DNA of 64,000 bases from contig JAOXRT010000126.1 of NCBI GenBank assembly GCA_025800365.1, forward strand, positions 19,218 through 83,217. The letters are read 5' to 3'. The DNA is from Cellvibrionaceae bacterium (GTDB lineage: Bacteria; Pseudomonadota; Gammaproteobacteria; Pseudomonadales; Cellvibrionaceae). Made by a program: the position numbers and the translations under genes. Positions 8,613-16,747 of this stretch are shown in pieces. Numbering within the stretch: the stretch's first letter is position 1; every line of letters starts with the position of its first letter. The notes under the pieces were generated by a model. That model was not told where the DNA came from. It worked only from the letters and a program-made list of their open reading frames with translations, and ran no database searches.

Positions 8613-9413
8613 ATGAATATCTCTAGTAAAGCAGCGACGGTTCTTTACCGGAAAGATAACCATAGCTGCATCGTATTTTCAGATCTGGTGGAAGGCCATG
8701 GCGTCCAGGCCAACCAGTTTTTGATTATTGATGAAAACCACACCGCATTGATCGATCCCGGTGGCGATTTAACCTATACGCCGCTGTCGATTGAAATCAG
8801 CAAACACGTCAGTCTACAAGACTTGGATTATATTTTTGCGTCGCATCAAGACCCAGATATTATCGCCTCATTGCCACGCTGGATGATGCACAGTCACTGC
8901 AAGGTAGTGACGCCAAAACTTTGGTCGCGATTTTTGCCGCACTTAGCATCTAGCTTCATTACCGACAAGCTCAGCTCCACCGTCGACGATAGAATTATTG
9001 CCGTGCCCGATGAAGGCCAAAAGATTCCTTTTGGGCGCAGTGAAATTATTTGTCTACCCGCCCATTTTTTACATTCGGTGGGCAACATAAACTTTTATGA
9101 TCCAGTGAGTAAAATTTTATTCTCTGGGGATATGGGCGCATCAATGGTTGATAGCGATGCCGCTGAGCCGGTAGAAGATTTTGCAGCCCACATCAAACTT
9201 ATGGAAGGCTTTCACCGCCGTTATATGACCAGCAATAAAGCCTGCCGCCTGTGGGCAAAAATGGTCAGTCAGTTAGATGTACAGATGATCGTGCCACAAC
9301 ATGGCCGACCATTTGTTGGCCGCACCATGATTGCACAATTCTTAAAATGGATTAGTAATTTAAAATGCGGAGTGGACTTGTTGAGCGAACAGGATTACCA
9401 AGTTATCAAATAA
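8613..9413 (+). CDS. ODP-like metallo-beta-lactamase-fold diiron protein
   Basis: This protein of 266 residues has the flavodiiron-type beta-lactamase fold but no flavodoxin domain. Likely metal ligands are the SHQDPD motif (His78, Asp80, Asp82), the histidines in LPAHFLHSVGN, the aspartate in LFSGDMGASM and the late His in VPQHGRPF. Compared with the HxExDH signature of flavodiiron proteins, Glu is replaced by Asp and the second His by Ile, a pattern I associate with oxygen-binding diiron proteins (ODP) used as oxygen sensors. The ATG at 8613 follows AAGAGG at good spacing; an in-frame GTG at 8583 is less likely. An Fnr-like box lies about 80 bases upstream. Confidence 0.7.
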   Translation: MNISSKAATVLYRKDNHSCIVFSDLVEGHGVQANQFLIIDENHTALIDPGGDLTYTPLSIEISKHVSLQDLDYIFASHQDPDIIASLPRWMMHSHCKVVTPKLWSRFLPHLASSFITDKLSSTVDDRIIAVPDEGQKIPFGRSEIICLPAHFLHSVGNINFYDPVSKILFSGDMGASMVDSDAAEPVEDFAAHIKLMEGFHRRYMTSNKACRLWAKMVSQLDVQMIVPQHGRPFVGRTMIAQFLKWISNLKCGVDLLSEQDYQVIK

Positions 9414-9420
9414 AACTATT

Positions 9421-9441
9421 CGCTCAGGGATGAGCGGCTTT
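9421..9441. terminator. Short hairpin between convergent genes
   Basis: CGCTCA (9421-9426) pairs with TGAGCG (9431-9436) across a four-base loop and is followed by a T-rich tract. It lies between the convergent ODP-like and crotonase genes. Confidence 0.4.
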
Positions 9442-9457
9442 CCTTAAAATATCAATT

Positions 9458-10258
9458 CTAGATATCCGAGAAATCTCCACCACGACCTTTACCTGAAGCA
9501 AAACGCGCTGCACCAGAGCTGGCCAAGCCAAGATCTACCACCGGGCGACCACGACTGAACTCAAGAGTTAAGCCTTCTTCAATACTGCCATCAAATGCTT
9601 GATAAGCCGACAGGCGATCTGCTCGCAGACACTCTTGTGGAAACTGACAAATAGATAGTGCCAATTTCTCAGCCTCTTCACGTACAGTACCCTTTGCCAC
9701 TACCCGGTTCGCCAAGCCCATTTGCAAGGATTCTTGAGCATCTACTGGACGGCCAGTCAGAATTAAATCCATCGCGCGACTTAAGCCAATAAGACGCGGT
9801 AAACGTTGGGTACCACCATCAATAAGGGGAACGCCCCAGCGACGGCAGAACACACCAAAGACAGCATCTTCTTCCATAACACGCATATCACACCATAGCG
9901 CCAACTCCATGCCACCGGCTACGGCATGCCCCTCGATCGCCGCAATAACAGGCTTGCTCAACAATAAACGCGAAGGTCCCATCGGGCCACTATCATCTAA
10001 GCTGACGGTTTCGCCCTTAATAGGCGCAGGATCTACCATCGGGTTAGAGCCATCCATACTGGCTACAGCTTTTAGATCAGCGCCAGCACAGAAGCCACCA
10101 TCCCCATAGAACACGGCCACCTTGGCCTCATCGTCCTGCTCAAAGGCCATAAAGGCTTCGGCCAATGCTCTAGCGGTTGGCCCATCCACAGCATTTTTTG
10201 CATGTGGGCGGTCAATGATTATGGTGCTGACAGGGCCACTCTTTTCTATACGTACCAT
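9458..10258 (-). CDS. Enoyl-CoA hydratase/isomerase family (crotonase) protein
   Basis: This is a crotonase-fold protein of 266 residues. The N-terminal strand pair (STIIIDRPHAKNAVD) and the oxyanion-hole segments GGFCAGADLKA and AIEGHAVAGGMELALWCD are clear, followed by the FGVFCRRWGVPLIDGGT helix region. The crotonase reaction varies (hydratase, isomerase, hydrolase) and the substrate is not evident. ATG at 10258 is directly preceded by an in-frame GTG at 10261; AAAGAG upstream could serve either. The gene stands alone on this strand between ODP and selU. Confidence 0.85.
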   Translation of the reverse strand: MVRIEKSGPVSTIIIDRPHAKNAVDGPTARALAEAFMAFEQDDEAKVAVFYGDGGFCAGADLKAVASMDGSNPMVDPAPIKGETVSLDDSGPMGPSRLLLSKPVIAAIEGHAVAGGMELALWCDMRVMEEDAVFGVFCRRWGVPLIDGGTQRLPRLIGLSRAMDLILTGRPVDAQESLQMGLANRVVAKGTVREEAEKLALSICQFPQECLRADRLSAYQAFDGSIEEGLTLEFSRGRPVVDLGLASSGAARFASGKGRGGDFSDI

Positions 10259-10388
10259 CACTTATTACTCTTTTTATCTTATTAATAAATCGAGTGTAAC
10301 ATAGACTGCTCATTTGAAGTCAATTCAGCCCCATTAGCGAGCCTAGTGCAAGCCTTGTTACAATTACGCTTTTTGGCTCGAGCGCATT

Positions 10389-11450
10389 ATGTTTGTTGAT
10401 GATTATCAGAAGATTTTTCTATCGGATCGCCCCATGCTGGACGTTCGCGCGCCAATAGAGTTCGAGCAAGGACATTTCCAGCACGCCCAAAACAAGCCCT
10501 TGCTAGACAATCAGCAGAGGCAAAGCATTGGCCTATGCTACAAAGAGCAAGGACAAGACGCTGCCATTGAAATGGGCTGGCAGATGGCCACCGAAGAAGT
10601 TATTGAAGCGCGCATCAGTCACTGGTCCGAGTTTACCCAGGCAAACCCCGATGGCTGCCTGTATTGCTTTCGCGGAGGCCTGCGCTCACGCTTTAGCCAA
10701 CAACTTCTTCAGCAACATGGCATCGACTACCCGATCGTTAAAGGTGGCTATAAGGCGATGCGCCAATTCTTACTGCAAGAGCTTAAACAAGCTTGCCAAG
10801 AAGCCCCCTTAATCATTATCGCTGGCCCTACAGGCAGCGGTAAAACTAAGGCGATAGAGCAAATCGAGCGCAGCATCGATTTAGAAGCCGAGGCTTGTCA
10901 CCGGGGCTCTGCCTTTGGGCAACTACTTAACTCTCAGCAACCCGCTCAAATTAGCTTTGAAAACAACATCAGCCAACGCTGGCTTAAGCTCGGCAGAGAG
11001 AGAGCCGTGCTTATGGAGGACGAAGGTCGCTTAATTGGCCGCCTGAACCTGCCAGATTACCTACAAGCCGCCATGCAAAAGGCCCCCTTAGTCCAAATAG
11101 AGGAGCCTTTAGAGCAACGCTGCCAGTGGGTGATTGAGGATTATGTGCTAAGCCCACTGCGGGAAATCTCAGTGCAGGAATTTAGCCAAAACTTGAGTGC
11201 TAATTTGTACCGTATCCGTAAGCGCCTAGGCGGTTTGCGCTATCAGGCACTGCATAAAGAGTTCGAACAAGCCTGCCAAAGCTGGTCTAAACAGCAAGAA
11301 GCCAGCGCCTTTTATGGCCCCATTGAGCAGTTACTTCGCGATTATTATGACCCAATGTACAAATACCAGTTGCAACAGCGGCAGGGACAAGTACTATTCC
11401 GCGGTCGCTGCCAAGAGCTGGTTGATTGGTGTCGCGAGCAGAACCTTTAA
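10389..11450 (+). CDS. selU: tRNA 2-selenouridine synthase (SelU/MnmH)
   Basis: SelU replaces sulfur with selenium at the wobble 2-thiouridine of certain tRNAs, using selenophosphate. The 353-residue protein has an N-terminal rhodanese domain with the catalytic loop CFRGGLRS (Cys93, matching the essential Cys of the E. coli enzyme). A P-loop domain follows (GPTGSGKT, about residues 146-153), with family motifs HRGSAFG and MEDEGRLIGR. The selenophosphate donor would come from the SelD fusion encoded 1.1 kb downstream. No SelA or SelB gene is in the window, so selenium use here may concern tRNA only. Confidence 0.92.
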   Translation: MFVDDYQKIFLSDRPMLDVRAPIEFEQGHFQHAQNKPLLDNQQRQSIGLCYKEQGQDAAIEMGWQMATEEVIEARISHWSEFTQANPDGCLYCFRGGLRSRFSQQLLQQHGIDYPIVKGGYKAMRQFLLQELKQACQEAPLIIIAGPTGSGKTKAIEQIERSIDLEAEACHRGSAFGQLLNSQQPAQISFENNISQRWLKLGRERAVLMEDEGRLIGRLNLPDYLQAAMQKAPLVQIEEPLEQRCQWVIEDYVLSPLREISVQEFSQNLSANLYRIRKRLGGLRYQALHKEFEQACQSWSKQQEASAFYGPIEQLLRDYYDPMYKYQLQQRQGQVLFRGRCQELVDWCREQNL

Positions 11451-11498
11451 ACGCCGCAAGGCACAAGCAAGATGTTAAGCACATAAGCAGGAGTAAAC

Positions 11499-11882
11499 AT
11501 GGCCCTCATTCGCTGGATCTTAGGTCGCATTATTCTTTTATTGAATGCCATATTCCGCCCCAGTAAGCGCCCACTGAGCCCAGAGGCGAAAGCCGCTCAA
11601 CAAGCTGCAGCTAGCAACCTTGCGCTATACCAATTTGCGGCCTGCCCATTCTGCGTAAAAGTACGCCGCGAGTTGCGACGTCTTGATTTAGAGCTGCCAC
11701 TGCGTGATGCCAAAGGCTCTGAGCTATACCGCTCTGAACTAGAGCATGGCGGCGGCCGCATCAAAGTGCCTTGCCTGCGTATCGATGAAGGTGAAAACAG
11801 CACTTGGCTGTATGAATCCAACGATATCATCGATTACCTACGTGAGCGCTTTCCGGCCGAAGCCCAAGAAAGTGTCGCCTAA
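11499..11882 (+). CDS. Membrane-anchored glutaredoxin-like protein
   Basis: This is a small thioredoxin-fold protein of 127 residues. The first 20 residues are hydrophobic (LGRIILLLNAIF) and could be a membrane anchor. The remainder is a glutaredoxin/GST N-terminal domain with the redox pair in ACPFCVKV and a cis-proline segment (IKVPCLRID). It ends with ESNDIIDYL, typical of GST-like glutaredoxins. AGGAG lies six bases before the ATG. It follows selU by 48 bases and may be cotranscribed. A role in handling reduced selenium or thiols is only an inference from position. Confidence 0.8.
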   Translation: MALIRWILGRIILLLNAIFRPSKRPLSPEAKAAQQAAASNLALYQFAACPFCVKVRRELRRLDLELPLRDAKGSELYRSELEHGGGRIKVPCLRIDEGENSTWLYESNDIIDYLRERFPAEAQESVA

Positions 11883-12189
11883 GTTTTAATAGGCATCATT
11901 TCTAGCGGGGGACGAGCCGTTCCCCTGCGAAATTCCCCTCCTCGATGCAATTTTTTTCTTCTACTTTAATTTCCAGCTCATGCCTTAGCGGCCCTAATCT
12001 GAACACTTATTCCGCTGATTGATCAACAAATAAACATTCAACTAGTTACTAAGCATTAAGCTCCAGTTCATTGAAAATCAATAAGTATTAGATTTTATGT
12101 GACGCTAGTCACGTCAGTAATTGCCGCCTCATGTTGTAATTTGCGGCCTAAACCGATCCGCCAATGATACAAATGACAAGGGGCCGTCG
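11883..12189. other. Intergenic region, about 307 bases
   Basis: No gene is supported. The notable content is a GC-rich imperfect hairpin around 11909-11930 and the Crp-like palindrome at 12098-12113, described separately. Confidence 0.6.
12098..12113 (+). promoter_or_regulatory. Crp/Vfr-like operator
   Basis: The sequence TGTGACGCTAGTCACG fits TGTGA-N6-TCACA at nine of ten positions; its core is a perfect palindrome, GTGAC-GCTA-GTCAC. It lies 77 bases before the start of the small 104-residue gene. The match to consensus is direct; activity is inferred. Confidence 0.5.
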
Positions 12190-12504
12190 ATGGGCACTTT
12201 AGATAGAAGTTGGAACTCGGAAACGGAATTCGCGTTCAATAGTCAGCAGGAAGCTCTTTACCCTATGTTACTGCGCATGCAGCAGGATTTTGATTTCAAA
12301 ATCGTCGTGCAAGCCGGTGCCTATTTATTGAGCACGCGCGAATATTTAGATATCAGCAGCGTAGAAGTTTCCCCTTCTTTTCAGACGCTAGAAGCCCTAG
12401 AGCAATACATCAACAAGAACATGGTTGATATTTTGTACAGCTACTTGTTCGACATTCCAAGCCAAGACGTTAAAGAGCTACCAAGCACTTACGCTATTGC
12501 TTAA
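12190..12504 (+). CDS. Hypothetical protein, 104 residues
   Basis: I do not recognise this family. The product is soluble, without a signal peptide or membrane segment, and rich in Glu, Gln, Ser and Leu. It looks mostly helical, with FKIVVQAGAYLLSTREYLD in the middle and a low-charge tail (PSTYAIA). The ATG at 12190 is preceded by AAGGGG at good spacing; an upstream in-frame TTG has no such site. It lies between the selU/glutaredoxin pair and the SelD fusion, behind a Crp-like site, and a hairpin follows, so it may be a single transcription unit. Confidence 0.7.
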   Translation: MGTLDRSWNSETEFAFNSQQEALYPMLLRMQQDFDFKIVVQAGAYLLSTREYLDISSVEVSPSFQTLEALEQYINKNMVDILYSYLFDIPSQDVKELPSTYAIA

Positions 12505-12520
12505 TCCTTAAGCATCAGCA

Positions 12521-12544
12521 AAGGCCGACGTTCTAATCGGCCTT
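12521..12544 (+). terminator. Hairpin between the 104-residue gene and selD fusion
   Basis: AAGGCCGA (12521-12528) pairs perfectly with TCGGCCTT (12537-12544) across an eight-base loop. There is no run of T after it, so it is either a weak terminator or an mRNA stabilising hairpin. Confidence 0.4.
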
Positions 12545-12572
12545 GATCAAGCATTTATTGATTGCACTGTCG

Positions 12573-12578
12573 TATAAT
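12573..12578 (+). promoter_or_regulatory. Candidate -10 box for a possibly leaderless mRNA
   Basis: A perfect TATAAT ends six bases before the ATG chosen for the SelD fusion. If used, transcription would begin at or beside the start codon. No Shine-Dalgarno sequence is visible before that ATG. No good -35 box at 16-18 bases was found. Confidence 0.35.
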
Positions 12579-12584
12579 CCTGCC

Positions 12585-14789
12585 ATGGACAGTGCAAACT
12601 ATATCGATATTATTCTCGTCGGCGGCGGTCACGCCCACGCCCAAGTTATTAAAATGTGGGGCATGAAACCCTTGCCCGGCGTTCGGCTCAGTTTAATTAG
12701 CCCCAGCAGTTACACCCCCTACTCTGGTATGCTGCCAGGCTTGGTTGCGGGTCATTACAGCTTCGAACAAAGCCATATTGATTTAAGACGCCTTTGCCAA
12801 TGGGCCAATGTGCGTTATATCAATGAGCAGGTTCTCGCCGTTAATTGTGATGAGAAAAGCTTACGCCTTGCGGCACAGCCCGATCTTGAGTTTGACTACC
12901 TATCTATTAATACGGGTATCACTCCAGATCTAGATATCGAAGGTGCGAAAGAATATGCCATTGGGGTAAAACCCATCAGCCAGTTTTATCAAAAATGGCA
13001 GCAACTTTTACAATATGATCACAGCGTCATCAGCGTTGTTGGTGCAGGTATCGCAGGTATTGAACTTAGCCTAGCAATGGCAGAGCGCCTCAAAAAAGAA
13101 AACAAGACTGCCAAGCTGCAACTGATTTATCCGCAGCAGCAGCTACTGCCCAATGCACCAGAGAAGCTACGCAAACATTTGCAGAAAGCACTGGATGAAT
13201 ACCAAGTAGAGTGTTTTTCCAATCATCGCGTCAATCGCTTTTCTGCATCAAGCATTGAATGTTTGTTGAATGGCGAAACAATCAATCTTACTTCAGATTT
13301 TCACCTACTATGCACCCAAGCCAAACCGGCAAATTGGGCACAAGAATCTGGTATAGAGTGCGATGAAGAAGGTTTTATTTTACTGAACGATAGCTTGCAG
13401 TCGATCAGCCATCCTTGGCTATTTGCAGCAGGCGATACCGCCCAACAAGTTAAGCACCCAAGACCCCAGGCCGGAGTCTTTGCAGTGCGTCAGGGCCCAA
13501 CGCTATTTAAAAACTTAAAGCGTATCGCCCAAGGAAAAAAGCTGAAGCAGCACAAGCCTCAAAAAGAATTCTTAAAATTGATTAGCCTAGGTAAAAAATC
13601 CGCCGCCGCCAGCCGTGGGGAAAAATCTGTATCCAAGCCAGGCATGACGGAAGCTTTAGTATGGCAATGGAAGAATCGCATCGATCGTAAATTTATGGCG
13701 ATGTTTGAAAAGCTTCCAGCTCAGATGCCGAGCCACAAGAAAAAGGGCAAGCACAAGATAAATATTCCTGAAGACCAGCGACTACCCGATATGCACTGCG
13801 GCGGCTGCGGTGCCAAAGTAGCCGGCGATGCCCTAAGTAAAATTCTTAATCAACTTAAAACTAGCCCGGCACTCGATCAAAGCAACCTTGGTGAAGATGC
13901 TGCACGTTTAAATATCGACACTGAAAAACAAATCTTCCAAAGTGTCGATAGCTTTCACGGTTTAGTAAGCGACCCATTTGAACAGGGGCGTATCGCTACC
14001 CTGCATGCCATGAGCGATATCTTTGCAATGGGTGGCACAGCTCACAGTGTGCAAGCCCTAATCAGCATCGCCCATGCCGGCGAAAATATTGTAAATCGAG
14101 ACCTTAAACGAATACTACAAGGTATTCTTTATGAGTTAGAGCGACACAAAGCATTATTGATTGGTGGGCATAGTAGTCTAGGCGAAAGCAGCCAAATAGG
14201 TTTGGTGGTAAACGGCCATACCGAAAAAGACCATAAGCTGATGAAATCAGAATTGCGTGAAGGTGAGCAATTAATTCTCAGCAAAGCCCTTGGCCACGGT
14301 TTAATTTTTGCAGGCCAACAAAGCCTAGCAAGCAAAGGCCCCTGGCTAGATGCTGCGATTGAACAAATGCTGCAATCGAATTTTAATGCGGCCCAACTCG
14401 CGGTTGAATACGGCGCATCGGCCTGCACGGATATTACCGGATTTGGTTTAGGCGGCCACCTATTAGAAATGCTGAGCAGCAGTAATGTTAGCGCAAATAT
14501 TTACAGCTCTAAACTGCCCTATCTCGAAGGCGCAAGCAGTCTTATTGAACAAGGTGTTCGTAGCAGCCTGTACCCCCAGAATATGCGTGAGATAGCAAAA
14601 CACTGTAATGGCAATGCCCCAGAAATATTGGCAGACCCACAAACCAGTGGTGGCTTGCTGATGTCTATTTCTGCAGATAAAGCTGAGGCCTTAATAAATG
14701 CGCTTAAAGAACAGGGGTATAATTACAGCACCCATATAGGCACTGTAATCCCGAGAGGCGAGCACTATATCAATTTTACTGAACATTGA
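12585..14789 (+). CDS. selD: Pyridine nucleotide-disulfide oxidoreductase fused to selenide, water dikinase (SelD)
   Basis: A fusion of 734 residues. Residues 1 to about 340 are an FAD/NAD oxidoreductase of the NADH-dehydrogenase-like type, with dinucleotide motifs VGGGHAHAQV near the N-terminus and VGAGIAGIELS in the middle, and the FAD-binding AGDTAQ later. After a basic linker, the SelD domain begins near residue 395. It keeps the catalytic Cys408 and Lys411 in HCGGCGAKV, and the ATP-binding aspartates in GEDAA and VDSF. SelD makes selenophosphate from selenide and ATP. The oxidoreductase half may provide reduced selenium, an inference from the fusion. The 3' end overlaps the convergent PhzF gene by 14 bases. 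Confidence 0.92.
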   Translation: MDSANYIDIILVGGGHAHAQVIKMWGMKPLPGVRLSLISPSSYTPYSGMLPGLVAGHYSFEQSHIDLRRLCQWANVRYINEQVLAVNCDEKSLRLAAQPDLEFDYLSINTGITPDLDIEGAKEYAIGVKPISQFYQKWQQLLQYDHSVISVVGAGIAGIELSLAMAERLKKENKTAKLQLIYPQQQLLPNAPEKLRKHLQKALDEYQVECFSNHRVNRFSASSIECLLNGETINLTSDFHLLCTQAKPANWAQESGIECDEEGFILLNDSLQSISHPWLFAAGDTAQQVKHPRPQAGVFAVRQGPTLFKNLKRIAQGKKLKQHKPQKEFLKLISLGKKSAAASRGEKSVSKPGMTEALVWQWKNRIDRKFMAMFEKLPAQMPSHKKKGKHKINIPEDQRLPDMHCGGCGAKVAGDALSKILNQLKTSPALDQSNLGEDAARLNIDTEKQIFQSVDSFHGLVSDPFEQGRIATLHAMSDIFAMGGTAHSVQALISIAHAGENIVNRDLKRILQGILYELERHKALLIGGHSSLGESSQIGLVVNGHTEKDHKLMKSELREGEQLILSKALGHGLIFAGQQSLASKGPWLDAAIEQMLQSNFNAAQLAVEYGASACTDITGFGLGGHLLEMLSSSNVSANIYSSKLPYLEGASSLIEQGVRSSLYPQNMREIAKHCNGNAPEILADPQTSGGLLMSISADKAEALINALKEQGYNYSTHIGTVIPRGEHYINFTEH

Positions 14790-15642
14790 GATTTCTCGTT
14801 TCAGAAACGGCCGCATGACCACCAGCCATCAATGATTGAATACTACCTTGATGCAACTCGAGTTTGACGGTGATTTGACTGGGCGATGCCGGAGACATGG
14901 CATAGCCCTGCTCGATCAAAAACTCACTTTTATCGATGGCCTTTTTCTCATACAAGTAGCAAGCCAGTGGCCCTGCCGCCATGCCAGTTGCCGATTCTTC
15001 TTCAATTCCATAACGCGGGGCAAACATTCTTGCAGTAGCATCTGCGGTACCGGTGTAGCTTTCACGACTGAAAACATAAAAACCGATTAAATCGTATTTT
15101 TCTGATAGTGCTTCAACTTTATCTTGATTGATATTAAGCTGCTCCAATGTGCTCTGGCTATCTACTTCGGTAATCAAAAAGCTATTACCGGTATTGACGA
15201 TCAAGGGCTCTGAAGACAACTTAGCTTCAGCTATGTTCAAAGCCGCCAGAACCTCTTCTCTGTCTTTATTAACCGAAACAAACATTGGGGCTATCTGCTC
15301 CATAAATGCGGCGCCCGATACCAGCTTGACCGCTCGATTACCATCTATGGTTTCTTTGGAGCTTTCACTATTTTTTAATAAGCCTTGCTGAGACAGATAA
15401 CTAAAAGTGGCAACCGTTGCATGCCCACAGTGTGCAATTTGTCGGGTGGGGGTAAAGAATTCCAATTTGATGTCGGCCACATCGGAGTGCGAGACGAAAG
15501 CCGTTTCGGACAGCCCCACTTGTGCGGCGATTTCTAGTTTCTGCTCCTTTGAAAATCGATCCGCATCCAATACTACCCCGGCCGGGTTGCCACCACGCCC
15601 ATCTACTACGAAGGCATTTACTATCGAGACATCAATATTCAT
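14776..15642 (-). CDS. PhzF-family isomerase
   Basis: This is a PhzF/diaminopimelate-epimerase-like protein of 288 residues. The opening VNAFVVDGRGGNPAGVVLDA and the following QVGLSETAFVS are family hallmarks; the latter contains the conserved acid used in proton transfer. The second lobe has the motif EESATGMAAGPLACYLYE. Homologues isomerise small cyclic or hydroxylated acids; the substrate here is unknown. A MerR-type operator and promoter lie about 130 bases upstream, and the merR gene is next on the same strand, so this gene is the probable target. Confidence 0.88.
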   Translation of the reverse strand: MNIDVSIVNAFVVDGRGGNPAGVVLDADRFSKEQKLEIAAQVGLSETAFVSHSDVADIKLEFFTPTRQIAHCGHATVATFSYLSQQGLLKNSESSKETIDGNRAVKLVSGAAFMEQIAPMFVSVNKDREEVLAALNIAEAKLSSEPLIVNTGNSFLITEVDSQSTLEQLNINQDKVEALSEKYDLIGFYVFSRESYTGTADATARMFAPRYGIEEESATGMAAGPLACYLYEKKAIDKSEFLIEQGYAMSPASPSQITVKLELHQGSIQSLMAGGHAAVSETRNLNVQ

Positions 15643-15773
15643 GGGCGTTTCCTCTACAATTTACTTGCTCGCTTTTTACCTTTTAGCAAGCATCAGATGA
15701 TCTAGTAAGTGCCCGCCAGCACCATTCGATTTGATCAACAGTGGTATTTGAAGTAGTGCTGACGAGCCATTGT

Positions 15774-15805
15774 AGACTAGCAACTTAGAGCATACTCTAA
15801 GTCAA
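15774..15805 (-). promoter_or_regulatory. MerR-type operator/promoter before the PhzF gene
   Basis: A perfect palindrome ACTTAGAG-CATA-CTCTAAGT spans 15783-15802. On the minus strand TTGACT (15800-15805) and TAGTCT (15774-15779) are 20 bases apart, and the palindrome lies in this long spacer. That is the arrangement by which MerR regulators activate: they twist an over-long spacer. The merR gene lies directly upstream. Confidence 0.65.
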
Positions 15806-15893
15806 AGGCCTTGATAAAACTTAGGCCTTAAATTGCATATCTTTGCAGATAGGGGCTCACTTGTCGTTTGAGTTTGCGGATTTTCCGATACAT

Positions 15894-16232
15894 TTAATTA
15901 GACAGGCGCTTTATTTTTGCTTCGGTGACGTCGATATAGTGGTCGATATTCTTTTTTTGTTCTTTTAGTTTCTCTAGATGTATTCTCAATGCCACTAAGG
16001 CGTCTTCATTGCGCCCTTCCATAGAGGCGGTTACATAGCCTTTGATATCTCGCAGTGACATGCCAGAATTCTTCATGCAGGCCACCCAGTTAATCAGGTC
16101 TACGTCGGTATCTGAATAATTACGATGGCCGCTGCTGTCCTTTTTTGGCAGTTCCAATACGCCTTGCTTTTCATAGTAGCGAATGGTGTGCGCGCTAATG
16201 CCGGTAAATTCGCTGACTTCTTTGATTTTCAT
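15894..16232 (-). CDS. MerR-family transcriptional regulator
   Basis: A regulator of 112 residues starting MKIKEVSEFTGISAHTIRYY, the classical winged-helix opening of MerR proteins (HTIRYYEKQGVL). A second wing (HRNYSDTDVDLINWVACM) and a C-terminal dimerisation coiled coil follow. There is no cysteine-rich metal-binding tail, so the signal is probably an organic compound or stress. I chose the ATG at 16232; the in-frame extension to 16280 lies outside the family N-terminus. It probably controls the PhzF gene through the palindrome at 15783-15802. Confidence 0.85.
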   Translation of the reverse strand: MKIKEVSEFTGISAHTIRYYEKQGVLELPKKDSSGHRNYSDTDVDLINWVACMKNSGMSLRDIKGYVTASMEGRNEDALVALRIHLEKLKEQKKNIDHYIDVTEAKIKRLSN

Positions 16233-16324
16233 TGATTTACTCGCCGAGCTGTAGTGTTGATATATTTCAAAGTTTAACAATAACTAGCCAAGATGTTTGA
16301 AACAAGCAGCAATGAGGCCTGACC

Positions 16325-16440
16325 GTTTTTAGTCCCTACAAGAGCTGCCCTAGAACGCGCTTAAACCATCCGCGGGCGCTCGGGTCGCGGTGTCCATACC
16401 GCTTTACGGTTCTAGATCAGCTCTTGTAGGAACTAAAATC
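16325..16440. repeat. Long palindromic element R1, conserved core in unique inverted arms
   Basis: Arms at 16325-16347 and 16418-16440 match as inverted repeats at 21 of 23 positions. Inside is a core of 60 bases (16353-16412), opening GAACGCGCTTAAACCATCC and ending TACGGTTC, that recurs in element R2 at 31219-31279. The core holds a small hairpin at 16387-16402 (GCGGT, loop GTCCAT, ACCGC). It lies between merR and phoD, which diverge. Confidence 0.8.
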
Positions 16441-16472
16441 TACTTAGGCTATGTAAACCCACTCAGGTAGGT

Positions 16473-16638
16473 AAAGAGTCCATATGCCCATGCAAAACCT
16501 TCAAAAGCAAGGACGCTATTGGAGAGCCCCCAGGACTAATTCCCTTGGAGAGAATTTGGGCTTGGTGCAAACTGAAAACCCCGGATGGTTTTCATCCATG
16601 GGTTCACGGCGCGTTTTGCATGGGTAGGTAGACTCTTT
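16473..16638. repeat. Long palindromic element R4
   Basis: The left side, AAAGAGTC (16473-16480) plus CCCATGCAAAAC (16487-16498), is exactly complementary to GTTTTGCATGGG (16613-16624) plus GACTCTTT (16631-16638); a six-base bulge separates the blocks on both sides. The interior of about 114 bases contains a perfect hairpin, GGATG-GTTTT-CATCC (16583-16597). Its core does not match R1. It is 33 bases from R1. Confidence 0.65.
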
Positions 16639-16747
16639 TCCGACTCGAAGGGAAACCCCGATACTCAATCCAATCTCTCCGAGCCATATTATTGTAAGAT
16701 ACTGTTATTAAGATGATTACAGAGCCTGAAGATACAAGAGCCTCAAC

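Noticed and set aside
16325..16638. Palindromic elements as a CRISPR array
   Set aside because: There are no evenly spaced short repeats and no cas genes; the elements are individual palindromes.
16690..16725. Pho box before the PhoD-like gene
   Set aside because: CTGTTAT is followed by a poor second half; too weak to report.
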